A DNA stretch of 25,340 bases from Nitrososphaerota archaeon (lineage in GTDB: Archaea; Thermoproteota; Nitrososphaeria; Nitrososphaerales; Nitrosopumilaceae), in contig JAEFDA010000029.1 in the NCBI GenBank assembly GCA_016126025.1, forward strand, positions 1-25,340, in the 5' to 3' direction. This document shows positions 22,481 to 25,340 of this stretch, piece after piece. Under the pieces are notes generated by a model. The model was not told the origin of the DNA, made no database searches, and worked only from the letters and a program-made list of their open reading frames with translations. The translations under genes and the position numbers were made by a program. How positions within the stretch are numbered: the stretch's first letter is position 1; every line of letters begins with the position of its first letter.

Positions 22481-22502
22481 GCGGTCTTCGGGGGATCAAG
22501 CT

Positions 22503-22805
22503 GTGCTGCTGACCCCGAGGGAATCTGACAAGCTGCAGATATTCGTGGCGGCACAGCTTGCCCGGAGGAGGATGGATCGGGGCCTGAAGATGAACCACCC
22601 CGAGGCGGTGGCGCTCATAGCGGACCACATACTGGAGGGGGCCCGCGACGGGCGGTCGGTGGTCGAGCTGGCCAGTTCGGGCCGGGAGGTCCTGAAGGCC
22701 GACGAAGTCCTGCCTGGTGTGGCCTCGCTTATACATTCAGTGCAGGTGGAGGCTACATTCGAGGACGGCACCAAGCTGGTGACGGTGCACGACCCCATAA
22801 GGTGA
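22503..22805 (+). CDS. ureA: Urease gamma subunit
   Basis: The small structural subunit of the nickel enzyme that hydrolyses urea to ammonia and carbamate. The 100-residue product carries the conserved LTPRESDKLQIF start, LNHPEAVALI-like helix (here MNHPEAVALIADHILEGARD) and the terminal VQVEATFEDGTKLVTVHDPI. The length equals that of stand-alone bacterial UreA, so this is the three-subunit (γ, β, α) arrangement and not a fused γβ chain. GTG 22503 is set by the TATA box. The stop codon lies inside the GGTGAT ribosome-binding site of ureB. Confidence 0.96.
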   Translation: MLLTPRESDKLQIFVAAQLARRRMDRGLKMNHPEAVALIADHILEGARDGRSVVELASSGREVLKADEVLPGVASLIHSVQVEATFEDGTKLVTVHDPIR

Positions 22806-22806
22806 T
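22801..22806 (+). promoter_or_regulatory. Ribosome-binding site for ureB
   Basis: GGTGAT, exactly complementary to the conserved AUCACC near the archaeal 16S rRNA 3' end, ends 3 nt before ATG 22810. It overlaps the ureA stop and shows that internal operon genes use a Shine-Dalgarno site. Confidence 0.6.
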
Positions 22807-22809
22807 GCC

Positions 22810-23172
22810 ATGGAGCCTGGAGAGTACTTTCTGGTGGAGGGAAGCATACGGGCAAACGACGGCCTCAAGACCGTGACCATATCGGTGGAGAATGGCGGGG
22901 ACCGCCCCATACAGGTGGGGAGCCACATACACTTCTTTGAGGCCAACCGCATGCTTGCGTTCCCCCGCGAACGGGCATACGGGTTCCACCTGAACATCCC
23001 CTCGGGCACCTCGGTGCGGTTTGAGCCCGGCGAGACCCGCGAGGTGACGCTGGTGGCATACGGCGGCAGGCGGGTGGTTTACGGATTCGGGGGGCTGGTG
23101 AACGGGGATCTGGATCAGAACCGGTCCAATGCACTGTCGCTGGCGCGCCAGAGGGGGTACCGGGGGGCGTGA
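22810..23172 (+). CDS. ureB: Urease beta subunit
   Basis: The beta structural subunit packs against UreC in the (αβγ)3 trimer. The 120-residue protein shows the hallmarks PGEYFLVEGSIRAN near the N-terminus, VENGGDRPIQVGSHIHFFEA (residues ~27-46), RAYGFHLNIPSGTSVRFEPG (~55-74) and a final VYGFGGLVNG. The start is ATG 22810, preceded by GGTGAT. Its TGA stop overlaps the GTG start of ureC (GTGA). It has no known catalytic residue but is needed for assembly. Confidence 0.96.
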   Translation: MEPGEYFLVEGSIRANDGLKTVTISVENGGDRPIQVGSHIHFFEANRMLAFPRERAYGFHLNIPSGTSVRFEPGETREVTLVAYGGRRVVYGFGGLVNGDLDQNRSNALSLARQRGYRGA

Positions 23173-24875
23173 CCTTGGAGATGACCCGCCGGCGGTACGC
23201 CGACCTGTTCGGTCCCACCGCCGGGGACCGCATACGGTTGGCCGATACCGATCTTATAATGCAGATAGAAAGGGACCTGATCCGGCACGGAGATGAGGTC
23301 GTCTTCGGAGGGGGCAAGACGATACGGGACGGCGCCGGCCAGGCCAGCGGGGTGCGGGGCTCCGACTCGCTGGACCTGGTGATAACCAACGCGGTGGTGA
23401 TGGACCCCGTGCTGGGAATAGTCAAGGCGGACATCGGAGTAAAGGACGGCAGGATCGCCGGAGTGGGCAACGCGGGAAACGGCGACGTCATGGGGGGCGT
23501 GGACATGACCATAGGCTCAGGCACCGAGGTGGTGGCCGGCGAGAACGCCATATGCACGCCGGGCGCGGTGGACTCCCACGTGCACTTCATCTCGCCGCAG
23601 CAGGTCACCGAGGCCATATGCGGGGGAGTGACCACCATGATCGGCGGGGGGACGGGTCCGGCCGACGGGACCAACGCCACCACCTGCACGCCGGGAGCCT
23701 GGAACATACGGAGGATGATGGAGGCCGCCGAGGAGTTCCCCGTCAACATGGGGTTTCTGGCCAAGGGAAACGACTCCCGGACGGAACACCTGCTAGAGCA
23801 GGTGGAGGCGGGGGCCTGCGGCCTGAAGCTGCACGAGGACTGGGGCACCACCCCGGCAACCATAGACGCGGCGCTGAGGGTGGCCGACGAGACCGACACG
23901 CAGGTGGCCATCCACACCGACACGCTCAACGAGTGCGGCTACGTGGACGACACCATATCGGCAATACGCGGCAGGACCATTCACACGTACCATACCGAGG
24001 GGGCAGGCGGCGGCCATGCCCCGGACATAATGAGGGTGGCCGGGGAGCGGAACGTGCTGCCCTCCTCCACCAACCCCACCCGGCCGTTCACGGTCAATAC
24101 GCTCTCCGAGCACCTGGACATGATGATGGTGTGCCACCACCTCAACTCGTCGGTGCCCGAGGACGTCTCGTTCGCAGAGTCCCGGATCCGGCGGGAGACG
24201 ATAGCCGCCGAGGACGTACTGCACGACATGGGCGCGATCAGCATGATGTCCTCTGACAGCCAAGCCATGGGCAGGGTGGGCGAGGTTACCGTCCGCAACT
24301 GGCAGACGGCCGACTGCATGAAGAAGGCCCGGGGCAGGCTGCCCGACGAGTCGGACGACAACGACAACGTCCGGATCAAGCGGTACCTGGCCAAGATAAC
24401 CGTAAACCCGGCCATAACCCACGGCATATCCGGACACGTGGGCACGCTGCAGCCCGGACGGCTGGCCGACATAGTGCTGTGGAGCCCGGCGTTCTTCGGG
24501 GTGAAGCCCAAGCTGGTGATAAAGAGCGGCATGATAATCTATTCGGCCATGGGCGACCCCAACGCGTCCATACCCACCACCGAACCGGTCCGGTACCGCC
24601 CCATGTGGGGGGCCCTGGGCTCGGCCCGCAACTCGCTGGCCGTCACATTCACCTCTAAGCTGGCCTTGGAGCGGGGCGGGGTGTCCGGAAACCGCCAATT
24701 CATAGCAGTGGAGCGGTGCCGGAACATATCCAAGAAGGACATGCTGCACAACGACGCAACGCCCGACATCCAGATAAATCCAGAGACGTACGAGGTCAGG
24801 GTGGACGGCCAAGTCGTCTCCGACGGGGGGCCGGCAAAGACCGTGGCCATGTCCCGTCTGTACAGCCTGTACTAG
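23169..24875 (+). CDS. ureC: Urease alpha (catalytic) subunit
   Basis: The catalytic subunit holds the binuclear nickel centre that hydrolyses urea. The 568-residue protein has every expected ligand, shifted by +3 from the Klebsiella numbering: H137 and H139 in HVHF, K220 (carbamylated lysine) and H222 in GLKLHEDWGTTP, H249 in AIHTD, H275 in THTYHTEGAGGG-type context, and D363 in MSSDSQAMGR. C322-H323 in the mobile flap (MVCHHLN) is also present. The length is normal and no frameshift is seen. GTG 23169 overlaps the ureB stop by 4 nt; the following ATG 23181 is an alternative giving a slightly shorter protein. It is last in ureABC. In ammonia oxidisers, urease supplies both ammonia and CO2 from urea (established knowledge). 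Confidence 0.98.
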   Translation: MTLEMTRRRYADLFGPTAGDRIRLADTDLIMQIERDLIRHGDEVVFGGGKTIRDGAGQASGVRGSDSLDLVITNAVVMDPVLGIVKADIGVKDGRIAGVGNAGNGDVMGGVDMTIGSGTEVVAGENAICTPGAVDSHVHFISPQQVTEAICGGVTTMIGGGTGPADGTNATTCTPGAWNIRRMMEAAEEFPVNMGFLAKGNDSRTEHLLEQVEAGACGLKLHEDWGTTPATIDAALRVADETDTQVAIHTDTLNECGYVDDTISAIRGRTIHTYHTEGAGGGHAPDIMRVAGERNVLPSSTNPTRPFTVNTLSEHLDMMMVCHHLNSSVPEDVSFAESRIRRETIAAEDVLHDMGAISMMSSDSQAMGRVGEVTVRNWQTADCMKKARGRLPDESDDNDNVRIKRYLAKITVNPAITHGISGHVGTLQPGRLADIVLWSPAFFGVKPKLVIKSGMIIYSAMGDPNASIPTTEPVRYRPMWGALGSARNSLAVTFTSKLALERGGVSGNRQFIAVERCRNISKKDMLHNDATPDIQINPETYEVRVDGQVVSDGGPAKTVAMSRLYSLY

Positions 24876-25273
24876 GCGCCGGCCGAATCCGTGGCGCCAT
24901 TCGGGGCGGCGGACGTGCAGTCGCAGGGATCCGGCATTTTGGCACCGAAACGCGGCCATTATCCTGGTGCCGCACTCCGGCGGCCGCCCTTCCGGGCCGG
25001 GATCCGGCCGGGAGCTAAACAGCGGGTCGGCGCCGCCTCGATCCGCCGGACTCATGCCGCCGTCCGCGGGACCGCTGGGGGTGGAGCTTTGCGAACGGTT
25101 ACCGGGGCCGCCCGAAATTGTGCCGACATCGACTAAATGACCGGGCGCAAGTGCAGCGCGGCAAGCCGAAGTCGCATGGGCCGTGCGCCCGCGCTGTCAT
25201 ACCGTACCGGCGTGGTGCCGCGTGCAGGAGCGGTTGGGTGCGGCCGCGCGGAGCGCGGCGGGCGACTGCGGGA
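24876..25273. other. G+C-rich region without a convincing gene
   Basis: About 400 nt after ureC hold only short overlapping frames rich in Arg, Gly and Pro, typical of random G+C-rich sequence. A weak inverted repeat (CCGAAT 24883-24888 with ATTCGG 24899-24904) follows the ureC stop and might mark its end. No tRNA or repeat array is visible. Confidence 0.4.
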
Positions 25274-25281
25274 CTATATAA
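25274..25281 (+). promoter_or_regulatory. Strong TATA box facing out of the window
   Basis: CTATATAA stands in G+C-rich sequence. It predicts transcription from about 25303-25306. No gene begins at that point inside the window, though ATG 25332 lies ~27 nt further on. The transcript could be a gene or RNA beyond the right edge. Confidence 0.5.
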
Positions 25282-25340
25282 GAAGAACCGCGTTGAATAT
25301 TGCCATCTATTATTGGCCCACCTGACAGGTCATGCGGAAT

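Noticed and set aside
22326..22736. N-terminal extension of UreE
   Set aside because: It would be antisense to ureA and cover both urease promoters; the shorter form has the usual UreE length.
24891..25325. Short plus-strand frames after ureC
   Set aside because: Arg/Gly/Ala-rich translations expected from random G+C-rich sequence; no start signal fits.
1..25340. CRISPR arrays, insertion sequences, tRNA and rRNA genes
   Set aside because: I looked for evenly spaced direct repeats, transposase motifs and T-arm-like sequences in the spacers and saw none; a covariance-model scan was not possible.

Overview
The window looks like a chromosomal segment of a mesophilic, G+C-rich, marine-type ammonia-oxidising archaeon (Thaumarchaeota/Nitrososphaerota). 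Cenarchaeum symbiosum is the best guess from memory; no database search was made. Evidence for this group: a zinc-ferredoxin-type protein with a large N-terminal extension, a haem O synthase, a DUR3-type urea transporter next to a complete urease locus, an AbrB-PhoU fusion protein, and archaeal TATA boxes about 25-30 nt upstream of start codons, many of them GTG or TTG.

Layout. 1-1100: the tail of an unidentified protein, a small TPR protein, and a convergent conserved hypothetical. 1094-5701: a phosphate region with an AbrB-PhoU protein on the minus strand, divergent from a tight pstC-pstA-pstB-phoU operon; no pstS is seen. 5925-6803: haem O synthase. 7255-8218: ferredoxin. 8310-10349: a large membrane GT2 glycosyltransferase. 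10579-17046: four minus-strand genes, each with its own promoter: a Cys-rich zinc-ribbon protein, a secreted protein with five Cache-like repeats, SfsA, and a DUR3 urea symporter fused to a UspA domain. 17563-19211: an Lrp/AsnC-like regulator and a ParB-like protein, convergent. 19679-24875: the urease locus, with accessory genes ureE-ureF-ureG-ureD on the minus strand and structural genes ureA-ureB-ureC on the plus strand, firing from one 177-nt divergent promoter region. The last ~460 nt hold no convincing gene but end with a strong TATA box facing out of the window.

How the parts work together: the DUR3 symporter would import urea, and the nickel enzyme UreABC, matured by UreEFGD, would release ammonia and CO2, feeding ammonia oxidation and carbon fixation. 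PstCAB takes up phosphate, with two PhoU-type proteins as likely modulators. CtaB supplies haem O/A for a terminal oxidase, and the ferredoxin carries electrons.

Start codons were chosen largely by distance to a TATA box, because first genes of transcription units appear leaderless. Operon-internal genes use stop/start overlaps or Shine-Dalgarno-like GGTGA sequences. Several intergenic stretches of 350-520 nt are unusually long for an archaeon and are recorded as such. I found no CRISPR array, insertion sequence, tRNA or rRNA.
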